A stretch of DNA of 64,000 bases from Paenibacillus sp. 32352 (GCF_002042965.1 NZ_MZNT01000005.1:372001-436000); one strand, 5' to 3'. Positions 35,924 through 45,908 are shown, numbered from the stretch's first letter. Notes: generated from the sequence alone by a model not told the origin. Numbers and translations are program-made.

Positions 35924-37786
35924 TTAAGGTGCTGCAGGCCCTACGTCTGCCGTGGTTAATGGCTTTCTTACAACGCTCGAGGTCGAATATTCGTCCGCCC
36001 CGATATCGTTGACCGACCGCGTCTGCCCATCCATATCGTCGGTAACGTAAGGATAGGAGCCGACGGCTGCATTGATGGCGGGACTTGCGGATGTCAGCTT
36101 TTGCAGACCTCCTGATACGGCGAACAGAGGATCGATATTTTTGATTTCGGATGACGTTCTGGACACATTATCCAACGAAGCGCCATAACCGATATTGCCT
36201 TCGAATACCGTATTCGAGGTTTTGGCTTCATTATAAAGCGGGCCTGCCGAACCCTTAGCTATATTGTTGGCAATTCGGCTGTCCACAGGGGCGTACGTAT
36301 AGCTTAAACCGACGGCAATGCTGCTGGCTTTGCTATCCACGACAGTGTTATTGGTTACTTGGACGCGATACGCTCTCCAGTGCTTGGTTAAATCCGTGCT
36401 CGTATAATTGTCGCCGTTCGGTCCCGCATCGAAATCTCCGCCGTCGATATTGATGGCTGCTTGAGTCAGCTTCTCGAAATAGTTGTTGTAGATCTTGTGA
36501 TCATTGCCATATATTCGAAAACCGCCTACTCCCGCCTTAGCCCCATCGCCGAAGAAAAAGTTCCCGTAGAAGCTGTCATTATGCCCATGCCTTGCGGTAA
36601 CCTGAGCTTTGTTATTACGGAATGTATTGTAGCGTACCGTGTTGTTTTTGCTCTTCACCGAGATGACTTCCGGATCGCTGTCCAGGCTGACGAATAAATT
36701 GTATTGAATCGTATTGAACCCGTCCGACATGGACAAGCCGGATAAGCCTACGCGGATCGTTTCGCCGCCATTCTCCGTCTGCGGGTCCGCATCATGGAAG
36801 TAATTGTACTCAATCGTGTTGTATTGGGCTACCTGACCGTTCACTCCGTCGATTGAAATCATTTGGCCGAGATCATGTCTTGGACCGAATTCATTATGAT
36901 CGATACGGTTATTATTGCTGCCCGCACCGTTCAGCACGATCCACTTGGTTGCCGAGGTATTGTCGGCAAGAGCCAGCTTATTGCGCGTGATACGGACATT
37001 GCTGGAAGCGGACAACGAAATGGCGGTTCCCGAATTGGTAAATTTCATTCCTTCTATCGTCATGTAGGACGAACCGCTTAGCTTGAAGCCTCCAGTGCCA
37101 GCGATAACGGCCTGCCCTTGGTTCGCTGCTTTGATTACAATAGGGCTTGATGCAGTCCCATTCTTACTGCTGATTGAAAAAGGACCCGTGTAAGTTCCGT
37201 TGGCCAGTACAATCGTGGTCCCTGCTTTTGCAGCGGTAATGGCCGCGTTCAGTTCAGCTGCATTCGTAACATTCACTACAGTCCCGCTGCCTGCGGAAGA
37301 GGAATCCCCGTAAATCTCTACCTCCGTGTAGCTGTTCCAGGCATTCACGGAGTTCCCGTGACCGATGATGCGCACATAACGGACCGGATCAACATCGGGG
37401 AAATCAAACGTCTGCAAGCCGTCGGCCAATGCACTCGTAACATTGGCTTTAATTGTTGTAAAGCTTGAATTGTTTGTAGACGTTTGGATATCAAACGTGG
37501 AAGTCCGCGTGCTGCCATTCAAAAATGCAATTTTGATATAAGCTGCTTTTTTGTTGGAGCCCAAGTCAAATTGAATCCATTGGCCATCCCCGCTTGCCGA
37601 CCAGCGTGTGTTCAAATCCCCGTCAACCGTATTCCCCGGGACATTGCCGTCATCTGCGCTAGCGCTTACTGCCGAAGCGGGGATGTTGAATTTGGCGTCC
37701 GCCGCCATCCCCGTCACAGGGAGCATAGTTATAAGGAGACCCATAATCAGGAACATGGCAGCCCATCTTTTGTTTGCAAGCTTCAT
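35924..37786 (-). CDS. secreted PL6-type polysaccharide lyase with N-terminal F5/8-type carbohydrate-binding domain
   Basis: 620 residues. Signal peptide (cleavage near AMA-AD, residue 28), discoidin/CBM32-like domain (~35-160; DGDLNTRWSASGDGQWIQFD), then a right-handed beta-helix of the chondroitinase B/alginate lyase family PL6: GGETIRVG (~340), SVKSKNNTVRYNTF with candidate base Lys378, and TARHGH with Arg399. Repeated N..I..N.F coils agree. Cuts a uronic-acid polymer by beta-elimination; target unknown, as the rest of the locus acts on pectin. ATG 37786, AAAGGA upstream. Confidence 0.85.
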   Translation of the reverse strand: MKLANKRWAAMFLIMGLLITMLPVTGMAADAKFNIPASAVSASADDGNVPGNTVDGDLNTRWSASGDGQWIQFDLGSNKKAAYIKIAFLNGSTRTSTFDIQTSTNNSSFTTIKANVTSALADGLQTFDFPDVDPVRYVRIIGHGNSVNAWNSYTEVEIYGDSSSAGSGTVVNVTNAAELNAAITAAKAGTTIVLANGTYTGPFSISSKNGTASSPIVIKAANQGQAVIAGTGGFKLSGSSYMTIEGMKFTNSGTAISLSASSNVRITRNKLALADNTSATKWIVLNGAGSNNNRIDHNEFGPRHDLGQMISIDGVNGQVAQYNTIEYNYFHDADPQTENGGETIRVGLSGLSMSDGFNTIQYNLFVSLDSDPEVISVKSKNNTVRYNTFRNNKAQVTARHGHNDSFYGNFFFGDGAKAGVGGFRIYGNDHKIYNNYFEKLTQAAINIDGGDFDAGPNGDNYTSTDLTKHWRAYRVQVTNNTVVDSKASSIAVGLSYTYAPVDSRIANNIAKGSAGPLYNEAKTSNTVFEGNIGYGASLDNVSRTSSEIKNIDPLFAVSGGLQKLTSASPAINAAVGSYPYVTDDMDGQTRSVNDIGADEYSTSSVVRKPLTTADVGPAAP

Positions 37787-37962
37787 AAACTCACCGTCCT
37801 TTGTTCATATCAATTCTAAAACAGGTTCATATGTTTCGCTTCATCACCTCCGTCGGACTCAATGTATCACAAAGGGAAACGGGAAAATATAGTTAAAACT
37901 CATATAATTTGGTCCTATGCTCAGGTTTTATAAGTGTTCCTGCGGGTATGGAAGATGTCAAA

Positions 37963-37987
37963 AACACCCCGGTCATCCCGAGGTGTT
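37963..37987 (-). terminator. terminator after the VWA gene (five-gene operon)
   Basis: 10-bp stem AACACCTCGG / CCGGGGTGTT on minus (one G-U), followed by TTT; 12 nt after the last gene of the operon. Confidence 0.65.
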
Positions 37988-37998
37988 TATCATGAATC

Positions 37999-39207
37999 TT
38001 ATCCTTGCTTAACGCGATCCGCAATGGCTGTAAGATCGAGTCCTTTCAGAGCCCCTTCAATTAGCTCAGGCAGCTTCTCCGGCGAGCAGCCGAAGCAAGG
38101 AATACCGTATTGGGCCAGCTTCTTCGCCACTGCATCGTCATAAGAGGGAGCCCCTTCGTCTGACAAGGCCAGCAAGCATAGGGTCTTAACCCCAGCCTGG
38201 TGCATATCGACGAGTCTGCGAATCATTTCGGACCGGTTGCCGCCTTCATAAAGATCGGAGACGAGAATGAACATCGTTTTTTTCGGCTCTGTGATGAAGG
38301 CTTCACAATAGGCAATAGACTTGTTGATGTCCGTGCCTCCCCCGAGCTGGATACCGAACAGCATATCGACCGGGTCATTCGCACATTGCTCGCTTAAATC
38401 GACGACCTCCGTATCAAAAGCAACCACGCGGGTGTCCAATGCAGGCATGCTTGCAAAGATGGAGCCGATTATCGAGGCGTAAATGACCGACCTGGCCATG
38501 GAGCCGCTCTGATCAATATCCAGAATAACGGTCCATTCCTTGCTGCGCCGCGCACGATCAAAGAAATAGACCTTCTCCGGAATAAGCAGCTTGCGCTCCT
38601 GATCGTAATGCCGCAAATTTTTACGGATCGTCGTATTCCAATCCAGACCGGTGGCGGAAGGCAGAGGGGAATGCCGCCTCCGGTTCAGTGCCCCGGTAAC
38701 GGCTCTGCGCAAATCTTCGGAAAGCCGGCGGACAATTTCCTCCACGACGGCTTTGACCAGCTGCCTTGCCGTTTCCTTGGTTCTCTCCGGTATTTTTCCT
38801 TTGAGTGCCATTAATGTCGCGACCATCTGAATGTCCGGTTTTACTTGCGCCAGCAGTTCAGGCTCGAACAGCAGCTGCTTCAAGCCTTTACGTTCAATCG
38901 CATCCGCCTGAATGACCGAAACGATATCCGGCGGGAAAAAGGTGCGGATATCCCCCAGCCATTTGGCCAGCTTGGGGGCGGAGGGACCAAGCCCTGCCTG
39001 CTTGCGCGGATTTCCTGCGCCGTTTCCGTTCTCATTGCTGTAGGTATCATCGTATATGGCTGCGAGAGCTTCATCCATCAGCGCCGTTTCCTCATCCAGC
39101 AGACGGCTGCCCGAACCGAAGGACTGAAGCTTTTCTTCGGATTCGGCGCCCAGGATGAGACGCCATCGTTTTAGCTGCTCATGATCGATTGTCTCCATGT
39201 TTGTCAT
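37999..39207 (-). CDS. VWA domain protein (CoxE-like), last gene of SWIM-HEAT-MoxR-DUF5682-VWA operon
   Basis: 402 residues. C-terminal von Willebrand A domain with an intact MIDAS: Asp232-Ser234-Ser236 (DIDQSGSMA), Thr292 (GGGTDIN) and an Asp in ILVSDLYEGG. The N-terminal helical half has the CoxE-like arrangement. VWA proteins of this type act with MoxR ATPases as metal-dependent adaptors. Starts 3 nt after the DUF5682 stop. Resembles E. coli YehP by context and domain (recalled). Confidence 0.88.
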   Translation of the reverse strand: MTNMETIDHEQLKRWRLILGAESEEKLQSFGSGSRLLDEETALMDEALAAIYDDTYSNENGNGAGNPRKQAGLGPSAPKLAKWLGDIRTFFPPDIVSVIQADAIERKGLKQLLFEPELLAQVKPDIQMVATLMALKGKIPERTKETARQLVKAVVEEIVRRLSEDLRRAVTGALNRRRHSPLPSATGLDWNTTIRKNLRHYDQERKLLIPEKVYFFDRARRSKEWTVILDIDQSGSMARSVIYASIIGSIFASMPALDTRVVAFDTEVVDLSEQCANDPVDMLFGIQLGGGTDINKSIAYCEAFITEPKKTMFILVSDLYEGGNRSEMIRRLVDMHQAGVKTLCLLALSDEGAPSYDDAVAKKLAQYGIPCFGCSPEKLPELIEGALKGLDLTAIADRVKQG

Positions 39208-39210
39208 AGG

Positions 39211-41613
39211 CTATAGATCTCCAAAATCATAATCATTAAGCTCATGCAGCATCTCCCTTTCTTCCTCGCTCAATGGCTTCTGCAAGGTTGCGCCTACTGC
39301 GTTGGCATCCAACCCCCACAGATCGCCCATCATCTCTGCGACGGCGGCTTTTTCCCTTGGCTCGAAGGCCCCGAACGCCCTTCGGAGGAACACAAGGGAA
39401 CGTTTGAAGGCTTGCTGGTCCAGCTGCTTGATGTATAAGTCAAGCTGCTTCCACAAGACCGCCCGGGAAAGGAGCGCATATCGGTTGCGCATGGACAGTC
39501 CCTCAAACCAGCCGGCTCCGAGATCTACAGGAATGCCCGGCGATAGACGGCGCGACACTTCCTGGGCCACTTGCTCCTCTTGAAGCTTGCTTTGCTCCAG
39601 CAGGATGGCAAAGGCAAATCCCGACAGCTTCGCATTCCGGTCATCACGCGAAGCCAGCTCCTGAAGCTTGGTCTGCCATAACGCATCGTCCACATCGTTG
39701 TAATGCTCCTGTGCTATGCCGTGCATCAGCTGAATCGCTTCCGCCACACCTCGGGCAGCATCATCATTGCAGGAAGCAGCGCTCAGCAAAAGAAGCGTTC
39801 CGCGCAGGAACAGCTGTCCAAGCAGCGGTACGAGGGCTGACGTCTCGATCCGGCGGATGGAACCGTAGCCGATCAGCACAGACAGCTCGTAGGCGGAAGC
39901 TGCAATCTGCTCGAAGCTTCCCGCTTCTACTGCCAAACCTTGCAGCGCAGCTTTTGCCTGCTCCATCAGCGGCATAAGGGCGCATTCACACGCCGCCCGG
40001 ATGATCCTGGAGGCTTCGGCGATGTCCGTACACGCGTCAAGCCGCTCTTTGAGCACATAAGCCGCAGCCAGCTCGATCGTCTCTCCCTTTAATGTGGACT
40101 CGACCGCTTGAATCTCCGCCTCCGGAGTCCATTGCAGCGTCCAATTCTCCGCCCACGTTGCAGAGTTCTGCTGAACACGCTGCTTCTTGGCAAAATCTAT
40201 GCCAAGGAGCTGCAGCCGATGCAGCAGCACGGAACGGTTCAGATCCAGGAAGGCGGCCTCCTCCGACTTTACTCTGCGATTTTCCCGCAGATCCAGCTCC
40301 AGCGTAGCGGCAACCGTTGTCCTGTACTTCTCCAGCTTGAGCCGCTTCAGCTCTCGGTTTAAATCATCCTGAACCGGAGTCTGGCTGACGCCCTCCGGCA
40401 GCTGCCCGATGGCCGTTCCTACATTCGTTCTTGCCAGAGCCTCCGAGATGGTAGACAGCTCCCCATAGCCCAAGCAGACGACGGCCGCATCCTGCAGATC
40501 CCTCCATGTAGGATGATTGCCGTCATGAAGCGCTGCAAGCGCCTCTGCCAGCCGCACAGCCTCAATAAGAGAGGCTGTGGAGCGATAGGTGCCGTGAGCC
40601 CGCAAGTGAGCGGCAACCTCGGAGAAATACAGCGACGGCAGCCGGCCTAGATCCTCCGCCTGCAGGCATCTCCAGAACAGCTCGAAATAGGCCGGGGCTT
40701 GATTGCCCGCACCGTATCCGGAATGTGTGGACAGCTTGTAATAGGAATAGGGCATTAAGGTAAGCTTTGTCTTTGCTTTGGGCAGCGCCTTGAGCTCCGC
40801 ATCGGTCATCAGAGGCAGGCGCAAATCCATAGCCGAAGCATGGTGAGCACCGGTTACGACGACGATCCGCTCCGGATCGTGACCTGCCAGAATAGCCTTC
40901 TGAATGTTCCTCCGCATGTACGATTCACGGATCTCATTGTAGGCTGCTTCCTGTGGAGCCAGCTGCCATTCCTGCTGTTCCGTCAGCTCCCTCATTTGTT
41001 CGGAAAACCGATGTATTCCCGAACGATAGGCACCCTTCGTCAAGCTATGCTCAAAATGACGCTCCCAATAAGCCTCGTAATCCGGTTCTCCGGATAACTC
41101 GGTGACACGCTGATAAAGCGTTCGCTGCTGCTGCCAATAAGTCTGTAGGGCATCGGAGCCTTCCGGATAGCGGTCTCTTTGGTTATGCTCCTCGTCACCA
41201 GCGCCTTCTTGATCCGAGAGTCCCCCGTTTCGCTTCGTCTCGTGCAATGCCAGACTTTGTGCTGTCGGCAGATCGATGAACGACGCCAAGGCACCGTTAC
41301 GATTAGCCCATTGAAAAGCCTGGTATTCGGGAGAGTATTCCGCATAGGGGTACAGCAAGGTCCGTACCGGAAGCTGGTCCGTATAGGCGAGAATCGCTAC
41401 AGGAGGAACGACGCCCTGCGAAGTGATTTCGGCAATGAACTCCGTCGCATCCCCCGGTCCCTCTATCAATACGGCCGTCGGTTGGATTTCGTCAAGAAAG
41501 GCAAGCAAGTGATAGGCGCCGGCCGGAGATAAATGTCTGATGCCGAATACATGAAACCCTTGATCGCGGCTTAGTTGTTCATCTCCGAGCACGCGTAGTA
41601 CAGATTTCGCCAT
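39211..41613 (-). CDS. DUF5682 family protein
   Basis: 800 residues from MAKSVLRVL (GGGGAG 5 nt before ATG 41613; the 15-codon longer frame lacks a site). N-terminal block FHVFGIRHLSPAGAYHLL, AVLIEGPGD and IVVVTGAHHASAMD carries conserved His residues reminiscent of TraB/EreA-like GxxH folds (inference). The rest is mostly helical. No signal or membrane segment. Overlaps the MoxR gene by 43 nt. Matches E. coli YehM in size and neighbours. Molecular function unknown. Confidence 0.8.
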   Translation of the reverse strand: MAKSVLRVLGDEQLSRDQGFHVFGIRHLSPAGAYHLLAFLDEIQPTAVLIEGPGDATEFIAEITSQGVVPPVAILAYTDQLPVRTLLYPYAEYSPEYQAFQWANRNGALASFIDLPTAQSLALHETKRNGGLSDQEGAGDEEHNQRDRYPEGSDALQTYWQQQRTLYQRVTELSGEPDYEAYWERHFEHSLTKGAYRSGIHRFSEQMRELTEQQEWQLAPQEAAYNEIRESYMRRNIQKAILAGHDPERIVVVTGAHHASAMDLRLPLMTDAELKALPKAKTKLTLMPYSYYKLSTHSGYGAGNQAPAYFELFWRCLQAEDLGRLPSLYFSEVAAHLRAHGTYRSTASLIEAVRLAEALAALHDGNHPTWRDLQDAAVVCLGYGELSTISEALARTNVGTAIGQLPEGVSQTPVQDDLNRELKRLKLEKYRTTVAATLELDLRENRRVKSEEAAFLDLNRSVLLHRLQLLGIDFAKKQRVQQNSATWAENWTLQWTPEAEIQAVESTLKGETIELAAAYVLKERLDACTDIAEASRIIRAACECALMPLMEQAKAALQGLAVEAGSFEQIAASAYELSVLIGYGSIRRIETSALVPLLGQLFLRGTLLLLSAASCNDDAARGVAEAIQLMHGIAQEHYNDVDDALWQTKLQELASRDDRNAKLSGFAFAILLEQSKLQEEQVAQEVSRRLSPGIPVDLGAGWFEGLSMRNRYALLSRAVLWKQLDLYIKQLDQQAFKRSLVFLRRAFGAFEPREKAAVAEMMGDLWGLDANAVGATLQKPLSEEEREMLHELNDYDFGDL

Positions 41614-42668
41614 GTCGCTCCCCGCTTTTTCATCACATTTTCCAAATACTCTTTCCATACCAGACGATCTTTTTCTTCATCTTTAACAATAGCGCCCTGC
41701 AAGCCTGCTGCAATATCCTCTTCGCTGATGTGCCCGTTCCCGAAGCTGCCGGCAAGAGCCATGCTGCCCGTTAGCAGGGAGATGGCTTCCGCCGTCGATA
41801 TGACGCCGCTCGGCCCCTTGACTTTCTCCTTGCCGTCCAGCGTCATGCCGCTGCGCAGCTCGCGGAATATCGTCACAACCTTGCGTACCGCTTCTTCTTC
41901 CGGAAGCGAGGCGCGCAGCTCGTAGCTTGCGGAGATTTCACCTACCCGCTTGCGCACAATCTCCACTTCCGTCTCGATGTCTGACGGAGCGGGCAGCACA
42001 ATAATATTGAAGCGGCGTTTCAGTGCCGCCGACATCTCGTTCACGCCCCGGTCCCGCGTATTGGCAGTCGCAATGACGGAGAAGCCTCTTGCTGCCGACA
42101 CCTCGCGTCCCAGCTCGGGAATGGAGATCGTCTTCTCGGATAGAATCGAGATCAGAGCGTCCTGGACCTCCGATGCACAACGGGATATCTCTTCGAACCG
42201 TGCAATGCCGCCTGTCTCCATCGCCCGGAAAATGGGGCTTTTAATAATCGCCTGCTCGGAGGGGCCTTGGGCTAACAGCATCGCGTAATTCCACGAATAG
42301 CGGATGTGCTCCTCGCTGGTGCCGGCCGTTCCTTGTATCACTTTGCCGGAATCCCCATGGATCGCGGCAGTCAAATTCTCCGATAACCATGATTTCGCTG
42401 TACCCGGTTCCCCTATCAGCAGCAGGGCACGGTCCGTTAGCAGCGTGGCGATGGCCATTTCGACCAAACGCTTATTCCCAATGTATTTTGGCGTGATAGG
42501 AACACCCTTCACTTCGCCGCCCGTCAGAAAGGTGAGCACCGCTTTCGGAGAAAGCTGCCAGCCTGCAGGTCTCACATCCTGATCGAAATCCTTTAATACC
42601 TCCAACTCCTCCGCATACAATCGCTCGGAAGGTAATCTTACAACATCTTGCTTCTGATCCATTCCCAT
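41571..42668 (-). CDS. MoxR-like AAA+ ATPase
   Basis: 365 residues. Walker A GEPGTAKS (86-93), a Walker-B-like GGIARFEEISR in which the usual Asp-Glu is Glu-Glu, sensor-1 SVIATANTRDRGVNE, arginine finger ALKRRFN, and a C-terminal lid. MoxR ATPases act as chaperones that remodel targets together with VWA partners, one of which is two genes downstream. Overlaps HEAT upstream by 31 nt and DUF5682 downstream by 43 nt. Resembles E. coli YehL. Confidence 0.9.
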   Translation of the reverse strand: MGMDQKQDVVRLPSERLYAEELEVLKDFDQDVRPAGWQLSPKAVLTFLTGGEVKGVPITPKYIGNKRLVEMAIATLLTDRALLLIGEPGTAKSWLSENLTAAIHGDSGKVIQGTAGTSEEHIRYSWNYAMLLAQGPSEQAIIKSPIFRAMETGGIARFEEISRCASEVQDALISILSEKTISIPELGREVSAARGFSVIATANTRDRGVNEMSAALKRRFNIIVLPAPSDIETEVEIVRKRVGEISASYELRASLPEEEAVRKVVTIFRELRSGMTLDGKEKVKGPSGVISTAEAISLLTGSMALAGSFGNGHISEEDIAAGLQGAIVKDEEKDRLVWKEYLENVMKKRGATWRNLYYACSEMNN

Positions 42669-44449
42669 AATCCCTGTCCCTTCTCTTGGTTATCCTGCAT
42701 TTGGTTTGTATCCGGCTTTGCCGCTATGATCTCGGCTATTTCCAATATTTGTTCCTTCAGGCTTGGATAAGTCAGCTGCTCCGCGTGCCGTCTAAGGCGA
42801 TCGGCATATTCTCTTGGCAGCAGGGAGAGCAGGGTCAACTGCACGCGGTCCAAATAGTAGTACTGTTTGTTGCCGCCCTTTTCCAAAATATCCATAAGCA
42901 GCTGCGGCGCCCGCGGCTCCTGCATGCCGAACAGCACCAACAGCATGTTGGACGTCTGCCCCCGGTTAAATTGCGGCTGCTTCTCGCATTTGGCTGTCAG
43001 GTACTTGATGACGTTCGTATCGGGCTCCTGAACCAACCGGCAAACCAGATCGGCTTCGTCCAGCTCAACGAACAGCTGAACCCAGCGAGGATCCCAGACG
43101 ATACTTTCCTCTGCTTGAAAAGGTTCGTACTCCAATCGTCCCGGGTACCAGCGCGTTTCTTCCTGGAAAGCACGCAGCAGCGTCTTGGCTGCGGATTGCT
43201 TTTTGTTACGAAGATCGTTGTGAAATTGTTCATATACGTCTTCCGGTGAAAGGATGCGCAAGGCTGCCTTAAAGCTGTAAGCGATGAATTTCCCGTGGAA
43301 TGCTTTATGCAAGCTCACCGCAAACTGATAGGCTTCCGGCAGATCGATATCCAGCAGCAGCTCCGCTGCCGCCTCCTGGGCCGCTTCGGTTTCTGTCTTT
43401 ATGAACTCCGGCGCAGACAGCAGCTTTTGCAGCAGAAGTACGACTTCCGTCGTTTGCTTTCCTTCCAGACTCCGGATATCGGCAAGCAGCTGTTGAGCCG
43501 CTTCCTCCACGTTGCTCTGCTGGATGATACGCTCTAGTGCATGCTCCGCGTGAGCGATAAATTTAAGTGTCAAGCTATGGGATTGACACCTTCGGATCGG
43601 CTCGATCGCCAGCTCGTGATCCTTCGATACGAGCGCATGGTAGAGCCGTTCTGCCGCCGGTTCCGAACCCAGCCGCGCCAGAGCGAACAATGCTGCGCTC
43701 CGGATTTCCTTCTTCTTATCATCGGCCTGCGCCAGAATGTAGTCGATTTGTTCCGGATAATCCCCTAACAGCCCGATAGCAGCCGCACGTACTTCCGTCG
43801 ATCCTTCGTGAGCCGCCTGCCTTAAGAAAGCCAAGTCCTCGCCGGGCAGCAGCTCATGAATTAGCTCCAGGCGGCGGGCATCGCCACGGCCTCCGTCCAG
43901 CTTGAACTGCTGGAGCAGCACAGGCAGCGCTTCTTGCCCGTAAGCGGGAATGACAACGCGCTGAATAAAGTCCGGAATTTCGCTGTAGCTGTCGTCAAGC
44001 GCGCTGACTGCAGGCGCTATGGAACGCAGGTCTTGAAACAGCCCTTCCTCCCAGCCCTGTTTCAATAGCTCCAGCCGCCCCTGTCCTTTGGACGTCAAGG
44101 CTTGAATCAATGGAGAGAGCTTTCGATAAGGCAGTGCGGTCGGCAGACTGGCGTCGGTACCAGTGACAGGAGCTAAAGGCTCTTTAGACTCTGTTCTGCC
44201 GAGCGTATGCAGGATGGCACTGAGAAGCGTTCCCAGCTCAAGCAGCTTTCGGGCGGCCTCACCGGAATCGGCTGTAACCACCTGATCGACCGACTGAGCC
44301 AAGCGCCCAAAAACCGGAACCGATTCGGCCTGCAGCTGCAGCTGGGAAGCCAGCTTCTGCAATCGCATGTCTCCTGCCGCTACGGTGCTGCCCGCTATAA
44401 ACAAACGCCGCACTTCGTTCTGCAGCTCAAACAATACATGTAGACTCAT
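42638..44449 (-). CDS. HEAT-repeat-like helical protein
   Basis: 603 residues from MSLHVLFEL (GGAG 7 nt upstream of ATG 44449; the frame is open 60 codons further but that part reads antisense-like and overlaps the SWIM gene). Helical repeats (EVRAAAIGLLGDYPEQIDYI, EIRSAALFALARLGSEPAAE) fit HEAT/armadillo scaffolds. No enzyme motif. Second gene of the operon; possibly a scaffold for the MoxR-VWA machine. This component is not in the E. coli yehLMPQ set as I recall it. Confidence 0.8.
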   Translation of the reverse strand: MSLHVLFELQNEVRRLFIAGSTVAAGDMRLQKLASQLQLQAESVPVFGRLAQSVDQVVTADSGEAARKLLELGTLLSAILHTLGRTESKEPLAPVTGTDASLPTALPYRKLSPLIQALTSKGQGRLELLKQGWEEGLFQDLRSIAPAVSALDDSYSEIPDFIQRVVIPAYGQEALPVLLQQFKLDGGRGDARRLELIHELLPGEDLAFLRQAAHEGSTEVRAAAIGLLGDYPEQIDYILAQADDKKKEIRSAALFALARLGSEPAAERLYHALVSKDHELAIEPIRRCQSHSLTLKFIAHAEHALERIIQQSNVEEAAQQLLADIRSLEGKQTTEVVLLLQKLLSAPEFIKTETEAAQEAAAELLLDIDLPEAYQFAVSLHKAFHGKFIAYSFKAALRILSPEDVYEQFHNDLRNKKQSAAKTLLRAFQEETRWYPGRLEYEPFQAEESIVWDPRWVQLFVELDEADLVCRLVQEPDTNVIKYLTAKCEKQPQFNRGQTSNMLLVLFGMQEPRAPQLLMDILEKGGNKQYYYLDRVQLTLLSLLPREYADRLRRHAEQLTYPSLKEQILEIAEIIAAKPDTNQMQDNQEKGQGLWEWIRSKML

Positions 44450-44471
44450 AATTCGTCTCCTAATGATTTCA

Positions 44472-45908
44472 TCAATACAGCAAGCGGATGATATTGTCCG
44501 CTGTGACAATACTAAGAGGCTGCGCCTCCAGCCTGTTCCGCTCCATGTTATGCCCGAACATGACCAGCATCGTCTGATTACGAACATAAGATCTGTTAAT
44601 AATCGGCAGCATAGGAGTCGTCGGCTCATTCACATATGGGATGTCGGCCAAAGGAAGCTGCGAGCCCTGGGAATCGGTAAGAACATAAGATGTATCTGTC
44701 TTAAGCAGCTCCTTAAAACGCAGGAGGGCCACCGGGTTTTTATCAGACAAGGGATTTTTGATCTGATTTTTTATTCGCTTCGCCAAATCCTTGAAGGATG
44801 ACTCGGCGGACTCCACAACACGGCTATAATCTTGTGGCTGGACCTCGCGAAAAACGGCTTCCTCCCAGCGGACCCGTTGGTTAAGCTCCCCAGGGTACTC
44901 AGCCAATTCCTTGGCCCTTACCACTTGGAAAGTCGAATCCTCTTCACGGATATACTTCGTCGCCCGGAAAGGGCGATACGTTCTTGTGATATGGATTTGG
45001 CCTGAATGCAGGTCGAACCAATACCCCTCGTCCACATATTCACCGCGTGAAGGCTCCGAATAGGAACGAAACGCAAGCTGTAGCAGCTCTACATCGGCGC
45101 GGACGCGCCCCTGCTCCCTGAGCTCAGCCATTTGCCAAGCGTGGCCGATCCGTTCCTCCAGTATCGTACCGGAATCCGCCGGCAGATCCGGGTTTTCGAG
45201 TCTGCCATTTAGGTAGGCCTTGCTTTTATGAAGCAGCGAATGCAGCATGGTCAGCTGTTCAATGGCTTGCGGATAGGCGGATTCACTCTCTTTGGCCGAC
45301 CGGAGCTGCTCCGTTAATTGGCGAATAGCGGTCTGGATGCCCGGAATATAATAATTGCCCAGCTCCTTCGCCTGCTCATCCGCGGTTTGGAGCGCTTTTT
45401 TGTCCAAGCTGCCCAGCCCCTGCTGTGCGAGCTGAAGCACCAGCTTTTCCCCAATAGCAATGCCTTCCAATTGAGCCGCGATTTTTTTGACAAGCGCCGC
45501 CTTATTCGTCTTCTTCTTTGCGGGGGGAGTCCCCGAAGCGGCGGCTTCCCTCTTCTTCTCCTCCCGCTTTTCGGCCTTTTCCCGCTTCTCGGCAAGGTCT
45601 GCGGGGATCGGAGCGATCTCGAACGCTTTGCCGGCTGTGTAAGCATACATTAGTCCCAGATTATGCTTGCAGGGAAATTGACGGCTGGGACAAGAGCAGC
45701 GGAATACAGGACTGCCCTCATTAGCCCAATCGACAGAACAGCGGTAAGGCTCTTTCCCGCTTCCCTTGCATTCTCCGAATAGGACGCTATGATCCTCTGA
45801 TTTGCACAATAATGGAAAGCTGTTCTTTTTCACTAAGTCTTTCCCATTCTTAATGGCAGCGCTGTTCAGCGCCAAACTATCTACGTAAGCTTCCGTTAAC
45901 TGCACCAT
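44472..45908 (-). CDS. SWIM zinc-finger protein
   Basis: 478 residues. SWIM motif CxCx6CxH at Cys71-Cys73-Cys80-His82 (CSCPSRQFPCKH), followed by a Lys/Glu/Ala-rich linker (~107-140) and a long helical/beta C-terminus with no known motif. SWIM domains bind nucleic acid or protein. ATG 45908 has GAGGG upstream. First gene of the five-gene operon, with 22 nt to the next start. Shorter than recalled YehQ but with the same motif and neighbours. Confidence 0.88.
   Translation of the reverse strand: MVQLTEAYVDSLALNSAAIKNGKDLVKKNSFPLLCKSEDHSVLFGECKGSGKEPYRCSVDWANEGSPVFRCSCPSRQFPCKHNLGLMYAYTAGKAFEIAPIPADLAEKREKAEKREEKKREAAASGTPPAKKKTNKAALVKKIAAQLEGIAIGEKLVLQLAQQGLGSLDKKALQTADEQAKELGNYYIPGIQTAIRQLTEQLRSAKESESAYPQAIEQLTMLHSLLHKSKAYLNGRLENPDLPADSGTILEERIGHAWQMAELREQGRVRADVELLQLAFRSYSEPSRGEYVDEGYWFDLHSGQIHITRTYRPFRATKYIREEDSTFQVVRAKELAEYPGELNQRVRWEEAVFREVQPQDYSRVVESAESSFKDLAKRIKNQIKNPLSDKNPVALLRFKELLKTDTSYVLTDSQGSQLPLADIPYVNEPTTPMLPIINRSYVRNQTMLVMFGHNMERNRLEAQPLSIVTADNIIRLLY

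Noticed and set aside
44450-44629. 60-codon N-terminal extension of the HEAT protein
   Set aside because: It overlaps the SWIM gene end, is Cys/Arg-rich without helical repeats, and a good ribosome site precedes the internal ATG 44449.
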